DNA from: JANXAZ01 sp037446605
GTDB taxonomy: Bacteria > Pseudomonadota > Alphaproteobacteria > Geminicoccales > Geminicoccaceae
Direction: 5' to 3'
Assembly (NCBI GenBank): GCA_037446605.1
Contig: JBBIIE010000239.1
Coordinates: 1-5,095 of the forward strand
DNA: 5,095 bases
Shown: in pieces, positions 1 to 5,095 of the stretch
How positions within the stretch are numbered: position 1 is the first letter of the stretch
Layout of the letters: each line of letters opens with the position of its first letter
Program-made: the position numbers and the translations under genes
Notes under the pieces: generated by a model
The model's input: the letters and a program-made list of their open reading frames with translations, nothing else
What the model was told of the DNA's origin: nothing
Database searches by the model: none

Positions 1-45
1 CCGGACGGGGCGGCTAGCCTAGCCCGGTCGCGTCCCGCCGTCGAG

Positions 46-65
46 CGGCCGCGCGGTCGCGGCCG
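46..65 (-). terminator. Candidate hairpin downstream of livM
   Basis: Perfect 8-bp inverted repeat CGGCCGCG / CGCGGCCG with a 4-nt loop, beginning 21 nt past the livM stop. All stem pairs are G-C. No T-run follows on the minus strand, so it is not a textbook intrinsic terminator. It could be a weak terminator or a 3'-end-stabilising hairpin, or a chance palindrome in GC-rich DNA. The rest of 1-86 shows no recognisable gene. Confidence 0.3.
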
Positions 66-86
66 AGACGGCGTTCGCGGACGGGC

Positions 87-1055
87 TCAGAGCGGCCGCT
101 TCAGCACGCGGGCGAGCTCGCCCACGAGGCCGCGCCGGAAGGCCAGCACGCAGGCCACGAAGATCAGCCCCTGCACGATGGTCACGAGGTGGCCGAGGCC
201 GGCCAGGTAGTTCTGCAGGGAGACGATGAACGCCGCCCCCGCGACCGGGCCGAGCACGGTGCCGAGGCCGCCCACGAGCGACATCAAGACGACCTCGCCC
301 GACATCGTCCAGTGCACGTCGGTCAGCGAGGCGAGCCCGAAGACGATCGCCTTGGTCGCGCCGGCCGTGCCGGCGAGGGCCGCCGAGAGCACGAAGGCCA
401 CGAGCTTGTAGCGGTCGGTGTCGTAGCCGAGCGAGACGGCGCGCGCCTCGTTCTCGCGGATGGCCTTGAGGACCTGCCCCATGGGCGAGTGGATGGTGCG
501 GTGGACCAACAGGAAGCCGCCGAGGAAGATCGCGAGGACGACCCAGTAGAGGGTGAGGTCGGGGCCGAGATCGAGGACGCCCAGGAGGCGGCCGCGCGGG
601 ATCGCCTGGATGCCGTCCTCGCCGCCGGTGAAGGGCGCCTGCAGGCAGAGGAAGTAGAGCATCTGCGCGAGGGCGAGGGTGATCATCGCGAAGTAGATGC
701 CCTGGCGGCGGATCGCCAGCCAGCCGAAGGCCGCGCCCAGCAGGGCCGAAGCACCGGTGCCGAGCAGGATGGCGAGCTCGGGCGTGAGCCCCCAGACCTT
801 GGCGGCGTGGCCCGCAACGTAGGCCGCCCCGCCGAAGAAGGCGGCGTGCCCGAAGGACAGCAGCCCGACATAGCCGATCAAGAGGTTGAAGGCGCAGGCG
901 AAGAGCGCGAAGCACAGCACCTTCATGAGGAACACGGGGTAGATCACGAGCGGCGCCAGGGCGAGCAGCCCGGCCATGAGGGCGAAGGCCAGGGGCAGGT
1001 GGGCGAGCTGCCGGCCCGCGGCCGGCGCCGGCGCGCGCAGGGCGGGGCTCGCCAT
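87..1055 (-). CDS. livM: LIV-family ABC transporter permease LivM
   Basis: Inner-membrane permease of a HAAT/LIV-type importer; it pairs with LivH to form the translocation channel and docks the LivG/LivF ATPases. The product is 322 aa, close to the usual short LivM length (E. coli LivM is longer because of an N-terminal extension). Family marks seen: the segment around residues 58-73 (LLIGYVGLLSFGHAAF), TGGEDGI at 143-149, the cytoplasmic ATPase-contact loop at about 190-212 (SPMGQVLKAIRENEARAVSLG), and GEVVLMSLVGGLGT at 253-266. Eight or nine hydrophobic segments can be picked out between residues 20 and 306. The ATG shares its A with the livH stop (TGATG), and there is no AGGAGG-like site ahead of it, only a G-rich run, so translation probably depends on coupling to livH. 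It is the last gene of the operon and ends LKRPL-stop. The permease family is near certain; the transported substrate is not known. Confidence 0.95.
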   Translation of the reverse strand: MASPALRAPAPAAGRQLAHLPLAFALMAGLLALAPLVIYPVFLMKVLCFALFACAFNLLIGYVGLLSFGHAAFFGGAAYVAGHAAKVWGLTPELAILLGTGASALLGAAFGWLAIRRQGIYFAMITLALAQMLYFLCLQAPFTGGEDGIQAIPRGRLLGVLDLGPDLTLYWVVLAIFLGGFLLVHRTIHSPMGQVLKAIRENEARAVSLGYDTDRYKLVAFVLSAALAGTAGATKAIVFGLASLTDVHWTMSGEVVLMSLVGGLGTVLGPVAGAAFIVSLQNYLAGLGHLVTIVQGLIFVACVLAFRRGLVGELARVLKRPL

Positions 1056-1945
1056 CAGCCGGCCCCCCGCCCGAACAGCCCGGCCGGGCGCAGCAGCAGC
1101 ACGATCGCCATGATGACGAAGATCACGGTCGAGGAGGCCTCCGGCCAGAACACCTTGGTGAGCCCCTCGATCACGCCGAGGCCGAAGCCCGTCAGGATCG
1201 AGCCCAGGATCGAGCCCATGCCGCCGATCACCACGACGGCGAAGACGACGATGATGAGGTCCGCCCCCATCAACGGGCTCACCTGGTAGATCGGCGCGGC
1301 GAGCACGCCCGCGAAGGCGGCGAGCGCCACGCCGAAGCCGTAGGTGAGGGTGATCATCCGCGGCACGTCCACGCCCATGGCCTGGACGAGGGTGGCGTTC
1401 TCGGTGGCGGCGCGCAGATAGCTGCCGAGCCGGGTCCGCTCGATCACGAGCCAGGTGAGCAGGCACACCGCGAGCGAGACGCCGACCACCCAGGCCCGGT
1501 AGTTGGGCAGGAACATGAAGCCCAGGTTCTGCCCGCCGCGCAGCGCCTCGGGGATCTGGTAGGGCAGGCCGGTCGAGCCGAACTGGTTGCGGAACAGGCC
1601 CTGGATCACGAGCGCCAGGCCGAAGGTCAGGAGCAGGCCGTAGAGATGGTCGAGCTCGCGGATGCGCGCGAGCAGCAGCCGCTCGATCAGGATGCCGACC
1701 GCGCCCACGAGCAGCGGGGCCAGGAGGAGCGCCCACCAGTAGCCGAGCCCGGCCCAGTTCAACAGCATCCAGGCGCCGAACGCGCCCATCATGTACTGCG
1801 CGCCGTGGGTGAAGTTGATGATGTTCAGGAGCCCGAAGATGACCGCGAGGCCGAGGCTCAGGATCGCGTAGAAGGCGCCGTTGATGAGGCCGAGCAGGAG
1901 CTGCCCGAACAGCACCTGCGGTGGGATGCCGAGCAGCTCCGCCAT
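1055..1945 (-). CDS. livH: LIV-family ABC transporter permease LivH
   Basis: Inner-membrane permease, partner of LivM in the same importer. The product is 296 aa, typical for LivH. Diagnostic stretches seen: GLLNIINFTHGAQYMMGAF at residues 38-56, the cytoplasmic coupling loop at about 171-193 (TRLGSYLRAATENATLVQAMG followed by VD) where the ATPases dock, and VIGGMGSILGSILTGFGLG at 239-257. Hydrophobic segments lie at about 12-40, 50-63, 68-92, 102-118, 145-168, 198-222, 228-258 and 273-290. It starts 28 nt after the binding-protein stop, with GGAGG at 1955-1951 and a 5-nt spacer to the ATG. Its stop TGA overlaps the livM ATG by one base. No truncation or frameshift is seen. The assignment is secure at family level; substrate specificity comes mainly from the binding protein. 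Confidence 0.96.
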   Translation of the reverse strand: MAELLGIPPQVLFGQLLLGLINGAFYAILSLGLAVIFGLLNIINFTHGAQYMMGAFGAWMLLNWAGLGYWWALLLAPLLVGAVGILIERLLLARIRELDHLYGLLLTFGLALVIQGLFRNQFGSTGLPYQIPEALRGGQNLGFMFLPNYRAWVVGVSLAVCLLTWLVIERTRLGSYLRAATENATLVQAMGVDVPRMITLTYGFGVALAAFAGVLAAPIYQVSPLMGADLIIVVFAVVVIGGMGSILGSILTGFGLGVIEGLTKVFWPEASSTVIFVIMAIVLLLRPAGLFGRGAG

Positions 1946-1950
1946 GCCCG

Positions 1951-1955
1951 CCTCC
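1951..1955 (-). promoter_or_regulatory. livH Shine-Dalgarno
   Basis: GGAGG with a 5-nt spacer to the livH ATG, in the 28-nt gap after the binding-protein stop. It supports ATG 1945 as the start. Confidence 0.6.
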
Positions 1956-1973
1956 GCCTCGCGGTCCCGGGGC

Positions 1974-3179
1974 TCAGCCGGCCAGCGGGCAGCCGCCCTC
2001 GGCCAACGGCCGGAAGGCCTTGTCCGCCGGGATCGTCGCCTTGAGCTTGTAGTAGTCCCAGGGCCCCTTCGACTCGGCCGGCTTCTTGACCTCGAAGAGG
2101 TAGGCCGGGTGCAGCTTGCGGCCGTCCTTGCGGATCTGGCCCTTGCCGAACAGCGGATCGTCGGTCGGCATGGCCTTCATCTTCTCGACCACGGCCTTGC
2201 CGTCGCCGTCCGAGCCGAGCGCGTCCACGGCCTTGAGGTAGTGGCTGACGGCGGCGTAGACGCCGGCCTGGACCATGGTCGGCACGCGGCCGTTCATCCG
2301 CTCGGCGAAGCGCTTGGAGAAGGCGCGGGTGCCGTCGTTCAGGTCCCAATAGAAGGTCTCGGTGAAGATCAACCCCTGCGCGGTCTGCAGCCCCAGCCCG
2401 TGGACGTCGGTGATGAACACCAGGAGCCCGGCCAGGTTCTGCCCGCCCGCGACGATCCCGAACTCGGCCGCCTGCTTGATCGAGTTGATCGTGTCGCCGC
2501 CGGCGTTGGCGAGCCCGATGATCTTGGCCTTCGAGCCCTGGGCCTGGAGGAGGTAGGAGGAGAAGTCCGGATTGTTGAGCGGGTGGCGGACCGCCCCCAG
2601 CACCTTGCCGCCGTTCTTGGTGACCACGGCCGCCGTGTCGCGCTCGAGGGCGTGGCCGAAGGCGTAGTCCGAGGTCAGGAAGAACCAGGTGTCACCGCCG
2701 GTCTGGACGATCGCCGAGCCCGTGCCGTTGGCGAGCGCCCAGGTGTCGTAGGTCCAATGCACCGTGTTCGGGCTGCACTTGGCGCCGGTCAGGTCCGAGG
2801 TTGCCGCCCCACTCACCAGGAAGACCCTGTTCTTCTCGCGGGTGACCTCGTTGACGGCGAGCGCCACCGAGGAGGTCGGCACGTCGACGATCACGTCGAC
2901 GCCGTCGGTGTCGTACCACTGCCGGGCGATGTTCGAGCCGACGTCGGGCTTGTTCTGGTGGTCGGCGAAGACGATCTCGACGGGCACGCCCGCGACCTTG
3001 CCGCCGAAGTCCTCGACCGCGAGGCGGGCGGCGACGACCGAGCCCTGGCCGGTGATGTCGGCATAGAGGCTCGACTGGTCGTTCAGGACCGCGATCTTGA
3101 CCTTGCCGCCGGAGATCTCGGCCGCGGCCGGCAGGGCCAGGGCGAGTGCCGCGGTCGCGAGCAGTGCGGATCGGAGCAT
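1974..3179 (-). CDS. Periplasmic substrate-binding protein of LIV-type ABC transporter
   Basis: Receptor that captures the solute in the periplasm and delivers it to LivHM. The product is 401 aa, typical for the Peripla_BP_6 (type I fold) family. The N-terminus MLRSALLATAALALALPAAA is a Sec signal peptide with likely cleavage after A20 (AAA|EIS); there is no lipobox cysteine, so it should be soluble. The mature part begins with the family's first strand, KVKIAVLNDQSSLYADITG (26-44), followed by GSVVAARLAVEDFGGKV (46-62). Further features are VPTSSVALAVNEV at 100-112 in the expected first-lobe ligand loop, WTYDTWALANG at 142-152, and FTETFYWDLN at 272-281. Cysteines C135 and C397 could form a disulfide. 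The start follows a strong AAGGAGG (3195-3189) with a 9-nt spacer. A 59-nt gap separates it from livF, in which I see no terminator. It resembles alphaproteobacterial LIV-type receptors of uncertain ligand, so livJ/livK is not asserted; amino acids, aromatic acids or other small carboxylates are possible. Confidence 0.93.
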   Translation of the reverse strand: MLRSALLATAALALALPAAAEISGGKVKIAVLNDQSSLYADITGQGSVVAARLAVEDFGGKVAGVPVEIVFADHQNKPDVGSNIARQWYDTDGVDVIVDVPTSSVALAVNEVTREKNRVFLVSGAATSDLTGAKCSPNTVHWTYDTWALANGTGSAIVQTGGDTWFFLTSDYAFGHALERDTAAVVTKNGGKVLGAVRHPLNNPDFSSYLLQAQGSKAKIIGLANAGGDTINSIKQAAEFGIVAGGQNLAGLLVFITDVHGLGLQTAQGLIFTETFYWDLNDGTRAFSKRFAERMNGRVPTMVQAGVYAAVSHYLKAVDALGSDGDGKAVVEKMKAMPTDDPLFGKGQIRKDGRKLHPAYLFEVKKPAESKGPWDYYKLKATIPADKAFRPLAEGGCPLAG

Positions 3180-3188
3180 GCGCGGAAG

Positions 3189-3195
3189 CCTCCTT
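3189..3195 (-). promoter_or_regulatory. Strong Shine-Dalgarno of the binding-protein gene
   Basis: AAGGAGG with a 9-nt spacer to the ATG at 3179. It is the closest match to the anti-Shine-Dalgarno complement in the operon and fixes the start at the signal-peptide methionine. It lies in the only sizeable gap of the operon (3180-3238), which otherwise shows no clear hairpin or promoter. Confidence 0.75.
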
Positions 3196-3238
3196 CTGGG
3201 TCGGGCCCGTACCTCGTCTCCCCGCGCCCCGAGCCGGC

Positions 3239-3949
3239 CTAGACGCCGAGCAGGGCCTCGAGTCGCGCCCGGCGCGCCTCGAGCTCGGAGTTCGGGATCG
3301 TGTCGACCACGTGCCCGTGCTCGACCACGTAATGCCGGTCGGCGACCGTCGCCGCAAACCGGAAGTTCTGCTCGACCAGCAGGATCGTGAAGCCCGCCTC
3401 CTTGAGCCTGCGGACCGTCCGGCCGATCTGCTGGACGATCACCGGGGCCAGACCCTCGGTCGGCTCGTCGAGCAGGAGCAGCCGGGCGCCGGTCCTGAGG
3501 ATCCGGGCGATGGCGAGCATCTGCTGCTCGCCGCCGGAGAGCTTGGTGCCCTGGCTTCCGAGCCGCTCGCGCAGGTTGGGGAAGAGCTCGAAGATCGCCT
3601 CGAGCGAGAGGCCACCCTCCGCCACGGCCGGCGGCAGGAGGAGGTTCTCCAGCACGTCGAGGCTCGCGAAGATGCCGCGCTCCTCGGGGCACCAGGCGAT
3701 GCCCTGCCGGGCGATCCGGTGCGGCGGCAGGCCGACGAGCTCCTGCCCGCGGAAGCGCACGCTGCCGCGCCGGCGCGGCACGATCCCGAGGATCGCCTTC
3801 AAGGTGGTGGTCTTGCCGGCGCCGTTGCGGCCGAGCAGCGTCACGACCTCGCCCTCCTCGATCGCGAGGCTCATGCCGTGCAGGACGTGCGAGTCGCCGT
3901 ACCAGGCGTGCAGGTCCCGGACCTCGAGCAGCGGCGCGCCGGCGCTCAT
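3239..3949 (-). CDS. livF: LIV-family ABC transporter ATP-binding protein LivF
   Basis: Cytoplasmic ATPase that works with LivG to power import through LivHM. The product is 236 aa, the normal LivF length. Motifs seen in order: Walker A GRNGAGKT at 40-47; a Q-loop region CPEERGIF at 87-94, with Glu where many ABC proteins have Gln, as is usual in LivF; signature LSGGEQQ at 137-143; Walker B LLLLDEPTEGL at 157-167 with catalytic E162; and VEQN at 192-195, where Gln replaces the H-loop His, again a LivF habit. It ends RLEALLGV-stop, like other LivF proteins. The ATG overlaps the livG stop by 4 nt (ATGA), and GGAGG at 3958-3954 lies only 4 nt before it, inside the end of livG, so coupled translation is likely. 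The much longer open frame upstream (to 5041) is antisense or alternate-frame read-through over livG and should not be taken as an extension. Confidence 0.96.
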   Translation of the reverse strand: MSAGAPLLEVRDLHAWYGDSHVLHGMSLAIEEGEVVTLLGRNGAGKTTTLKAILGIVPRRRGSVRFRGQELVGLPPHRIARQGIAWCPEERGIFASLDVLENLLLPPAVAEGGLSLEAIFELFPNLRERLGSQGTKLSGGEQQMLAIARILRTGARLLLLDEPTEGLAPVIVQQIGRTVRRLKEAGFTILLVEQNFRFAATVADRHYVVEHGHVVDTIPNSELEARRARLEALLGV

Positions 3950-4704
3950 GCCGCCTCCGCGCCCATGTAGGCCTCGCGCACCCGCGGATCGGCGGCGATC
4001 CGGACATAGTCGCCCTCGGCCAGCACCTCGCCGCGGGCGAGAACGGTGATGGTGTCGCACAGATCGGCCACCACCTCGAGGTTGTGCTCGACCATGAGGA
4101 CGGTCCGCCCACGGGCCACCCGGCGGATCAGTTCGGTGACCCGCTGCACGTCCTCGCGCCCCATCCCCGCCGTCGGCTCGTCGAGCAGCATCAGCGTCGG
4201 GTCGAGGGCGATCGTGGTGGCGAGCTCGAGGGCGCGCTTCCTGCCATAGGGCAGCTCGCCGGCCGGGGTGTCGGCCCACTCGGCGATGCCGACCGCATCC
4301 AGGAGCTCGCGGGCGCGGCCGTCGAGCGCCTCGAGGATGCGCTCCGAGCGCCAGAAGTCGAACGAGTCGCCGCGGCCGCGCTGCAGCGCCACGCGCACGT
4401 TCTCGAGCGCCGAGAGATGGCCGAACACGGCCGAGATCTGGAACGAGCGCACGATCCCGAGCTGGGCGACCGCGGCCGGGCGGAGCCCGGTGATGTCGCG
4501 GCCCTCGAACAGGATGCGCCCGCGGGTGGGTGCCAGGAACCCGGTCAGGAGGTTGAAGCAGGTGGTCTTGCCGGCGCCGTTCGGGCCGATCAGCGCGTGC
4601 ACCGCGCCGCGGCGGACCCGCAGTGCCACGTCCTTGACGGCGAGGAAGCCGCGGAACTCCTTGGACAGTCCTTCCGTCACCAGGATCGCGTCGTCGCCCG
4701 CCAC
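3946..4704 (-). CDS. livG: LIV-family ABC transporter ATP-binding protein LivG
   Basis: Cytoplasmic ATPase partner of LivF and first gene of the operon. From the GTG chosen here the product is 252 aa (E. coli LivG is 255). Motifs in this numbering: Walker A GPNGAGKT at 40-47; Q-loop RSFQ at 86-89; the LivG-style signature LPYGRKRALE at 151-160 instead of LSGGQ; Walker B LMLLDEPTAGM at 171-181 with catalytic E176; H-loop EHN with H207; and the C-terminal AYMG characteristic of LivG. Start choice: an in-frame ATG lies at 4719 (257 aa) but has no Shine-Dalgarno. GTG at 4704 is preceded by GGGGAGG (4717-4711) with a 6-nt spacer and gives MAGDDAILVTEGLSKEFRGF, which puts the first beta strand at the usual distance from the N-terminus. 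The 3' end overlaps livF by 4 nt. Family assignment is secure; the start is about 65:35 in favour of GTG. Confidence 0.94.
   Translation of the reverse strand: MAGDDAILVTEGLSKEFRGFLAVKDVALRVRRGAVHALIGPNGAGKTTCFNLLTGFLAPTRGRILFEGRDITGLRPAAVAQLGIVRSFQISAVFGHLSALENVRVALQRGRGDSFDFWRSERILEALDGRARELLDAVGIAEWADTPAGELPYGRKRALELATTIALDPTLMLLDEPTAGMGREDVQRVTELIRRVARGRTVLMVEHNLEVVADLCDTITVLARGEVLAEGDYVRIAADPRVREAYMGAEAA
3954..3958 (-). promoter_or_regulatory. livF Shine-Dalgarno inside livG 3' end
   Basis: GGAGG with a short 4-nt spacer to the livF ATG, within the Ala-Glu-Ala-Ala codons that end livG. Together with the ATGA overlap this indicates translational coupling of the two ATPase subunits. Confidence 0.6.
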
Positions 4705-4717
4705 TTCCGCCCTCCCC
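4705..4717 (-). promoter_or_regulatory. Ribosome binding site that decides the livG start
   Basis: GGGGAGG at 4717-4711, with a 6-nt spacer (4710-4705), precedes GTG 4704. It overlaps the last base of the competing ATG (4719-4717), so that ATG cannot use it. No purine-rich site lies upstream of the ATG. This favours the GTG as the translation start. Confidence 0.6.
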
Positions 4718-4727
4718 ATGGGCGGCG

Positions 4728-4756
4728 ATCATAGCGGCGCCCGTCGCCGGCGCCAG
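4728..4756 (-). promoter_or_regulatory. Candidate sigma70-type promoter for the liv operon
   Basis: On the minus strand TATGAT (4733-4728) matches the -10 consensus at 5 of 6 bases and is the most AT-rich spot in this intergenic region. Seventeen bases upstream is CTGGCG (4756-4751), which matches TTGACA at only 3 of 6 positions. Transcription would start near 4722-4719. That would give a leader of about 15-18 nt carrying the GGGGAGG ahead of GTG 4704, or would make the ATG at 4719 essentially leaderless. It is inferred from position and -10 quality only. Confidence 0.45.
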
Positions 4757-4765
4757 CCGGAGCGG

Positions 4766-4789
4766 CGGGGACGCCGGGCCGGGTCCCCG
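4766..4789. repeat. Inverted repeat abutting the 26-bp palindrome
   Basis: Seven-base perfect arms CGGGGAC (4766-4772) and GTCCCCG (4783-4789) with a 10-base GC-rich spacer. It ends exactly where the next palindrome begins and lies about 10 bp upstream of the putative livG -35 element, a usual place for an activator site. Chance occurrence in GC-rich DNA is possible. Confidence 0.4.
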
Positions 4790-4815
4790 GCGCCACGCGC
4801 CCGGGCCCGTGGCGC
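4790..4815. repeat. 26-bp near-perfect palindrome in the divergent intergenic region
   Basis: Outer arms GCGCCACG (4790-4797) and CGTGGCGC (4808-4815) flank GCCCGGGC (4799-4806). Twelve of 13 symmetric pairs match; the exception is 4798/4807 (C opposite C). There is no adjacent T-run on either strand, and it lies between two divergent genes, where a terminator is not expected. It may be an operator or activator site upstream of livG, or a hairpin-forming chance sequence. Confidence 0.5.
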
Positions 4816-4833
4816 GCGCTCTAGGCGAACGAC

Positions 4834-4862
4834 TTGACGATCGGATCGACCGGTGATCCGCT
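4834..4862 (+). promoter_or_regulatory. Weak promoter candidate for the divergent gene
   Basis: TTGACG (4834-4839) is a good -35 match (5 of 6). At 17-bp spacing the -10 position reads TCCGCT, a poor match, so it would need an activator or a non-housekeeping sigma factor, or may not be a promoter. Transcription from it would start about 33 nt before ATG 4903. Confidence 0.25.
4842..4860. repeat. 19-bp operator-like inverted repeat
   Basis: Arms CGGATC (4842-4847) and GATCCG (4855-4860) are separated by 7 bases that include ACCGGT. The size and symmetry resemble binding sites of dimeric repressors (TetR or GntR type). It lies across the spacer and -10 area of the weak plus-strand promoter candidate, where binding would block that promoter. 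Confidence 0.35.
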
Positions 4863-4902
4863 CGTCCGACACCAGGCAGGGCGGTCGGGGCGGGACGCGC
4901 CG

Positions 4903-5095
4903 ATGCAGGAGCGGCCTCGGGGCGGGCTCGCGGAACGGCAGCGGATCCTGCTGCTGCTGCTCGGGGCGCCGGCGGTGGGCCTGGCGCTGCTGGCCGCACT
5001 CCTCGCCGCCCGGGACGCCCGCGAGGCGACGCGGCTGGCACTCGTCGAGCGGGCCCGCGAGCAGGGCCGCGCCGTCGCGGCCGTGCTCGGTGCCG
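4903..5095 (+). CDS. Partial divergent gene, membrane-anchored protein N-terminus
   Basis: The 5' end of a gene cut by the window edge; 64 codons are visible without a stop. The protein begins MQERPRGGLAERQR, a short arginine-rich segment. A hydrophobic stretch ILLLLLGAPAVGLALLAALL follows at about residues 15-34, then ARDAREATRLALVERAREQG and RAVAAVLGA, a charged, probably helical part. Basic N-terminus, single membrane helix, then a periplasmic-type helix is the layout of many sensor histidine kinases, diguanylate cyclases and chemoreceptors, but no catalytic domain is in view, so the function is not assigned. The frame is open back to a TAG at 4822-4824. ATG 4903 is the only ATG; a TTG at 4834 is the other possible start. 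Only a weak G-rich stretch precedes the ATG. It is transcribed away from the transporter operon and shares the intergenic region with it. Confidence 0.6.
   Translation, partial: MQERPRGGLAERQRILLLLLGAPAVGLALLAALLAARDAREATRLALVERAREQGRAVAAVLGA

Noticed and set aside
1..22. Possible 3' end of a plus-strand gene converging on livM (TAG at 15-17 or 20-22)
   Set aside because: Only a handful of codons are visible and any frame ends by chance at such a site; there is not enough sequence to support a gene.
43..99. Two GCGGCCGC-containing 10-bp direct repeats (43-52 and 90-99)
   Set aside because: Short all-GC words recur often at this base composition (another lies near 587); there is no sign of an attachment site or mobile element.
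87..1736. 549-residue extension of LivM into livH
   Set aside because: The first 227 residues are livH in another frame; LivM homology begins at the Met at 1055, coupled to the livH stop.
1881..3242. 453-codon plus-strand open frame antisense to the binding-protein gene
   Set aside because: The minus-strand protein there has a signal peptide, family motifs and a Shine-Dalgarno. The antisense product is low-complexity and rich in Val, Gly, Ala, Asp and Arg, a typical GC-rich shadow frame. The same applies to plus-strand frames at 189-1289, 1646-2044, 3146-3970 and 4084-4734.
1974..4112. Apparent 712-residue protein fusing upstream sequence to the binding protein
   Set aside because: The upstream part is livF/livG sequence read in the wrong frame (Arg/Pro/Ala-rich). 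The real start is the signal-peptide Met at 3179, with AAGGAGG before it.
3239..4704. Atypical ABC motifs: Gln instead of the H-loop His in LivF, and LPYGRKR instead of LSGGQ in LivG
   Set aside because: Both departures are normal for these two subfamilies and do not suggest inactive ATPases.
4834..4902. TTG at 4834 as an alternative start of the divergent gene
   Set aside because: It is in frame and open, but TTG starts are rare. The added residues are not hydrophobic or signal-like, and no ribosome site precedes it; ATG 4903 gives a sensible basic N-terminus directly before the membrane helix.
4948..4959. (CTG)4 tandem repeat in the divergent partial gene
   Set aside because: It encodes part of the leucine run of a membrane helix; it is too short to suggest phase variation.
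3239..5041. Apparent 600-residue protein ending in LivF
   Set aside because: Only the last 236 residues are ABC ATPase; the rest is out-of-frame livG and intergenic DNA. The LivF start at 3949 has the ATGA overlap and a Shine-Dalgarno.

Overview
The window carries one complete ABC transporter operon of the branched-chain amino acid (LIV / HAAT) family, read entirely on the minus strand, plus the first 64 codons of a divergent plus-strand gene at the right edge. The DNA is very GC-rich (roughly 70% by eye), codon third positions are nearly all G or C, and long meaningless antisense frames are present. This composition, the gene order and the protein style suggest an alphaproteobacterium, probably Rhizobiales and perhaps Methylobacterium-like. 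That placement is inference; no taxonomic marker gene is present.

Read in the direction of transcription (right to left), the operon is livG (ATPase, ending at 3946), livF (ATPase, 3949-3239), a periplasmic substrate-binding protein (3179-1974), livH (permease, 1945-1055) and livM (permease, 1055-87). livG/livF overlap by 4 nt (ATGA) and livH/livM by 1 nt (TGATG), so each pair of like subunits looks translationally coupled. The binding-protein gene sits in the middle behind a 59-nt gap with the best Shine-Dalgarno of the operon, which fits the excess usually needed for a periplasmic receptor. All five genes look intact, with full-length products. Together they make a complete importer: soluble receptor, two different membrane subunits and two different ATPases. 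The family is clear, but the ligand is not; the receptor could bind something other than leucine, isoleucine or valine.

The region between livG and the divergent gene (about 4720-4902) holds a plausible livG promoter (TATGAT at 4733-4728), two abutting GC-rich inverted repeats (4766-4789 and 4790-4815), and a 19-bp inverted repeat (4842-4860) lying over a weak plus-strand promoter candidate. The promoter and Shine-Dalgarno positions together suggest that livG starts at a GTG (4704), not at the upstream ATG (4719).

The divergent gene encodes a short basic N-terminus followed by a hydrophobic helix and a charged helical segment, as in membrane-anchored signalling proteins, but it is cut off before any diagnostic domain. 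Positions 1-86, downstream of livM, contain one perfect hairpin and no recognisable gene. I found no RNA gene, CRISPR array, insertion sequence or phage element, and no evidence of a previously undescribed system. The items most worth checking are the operon's real substrate, the intergenic control sites and the livG start.
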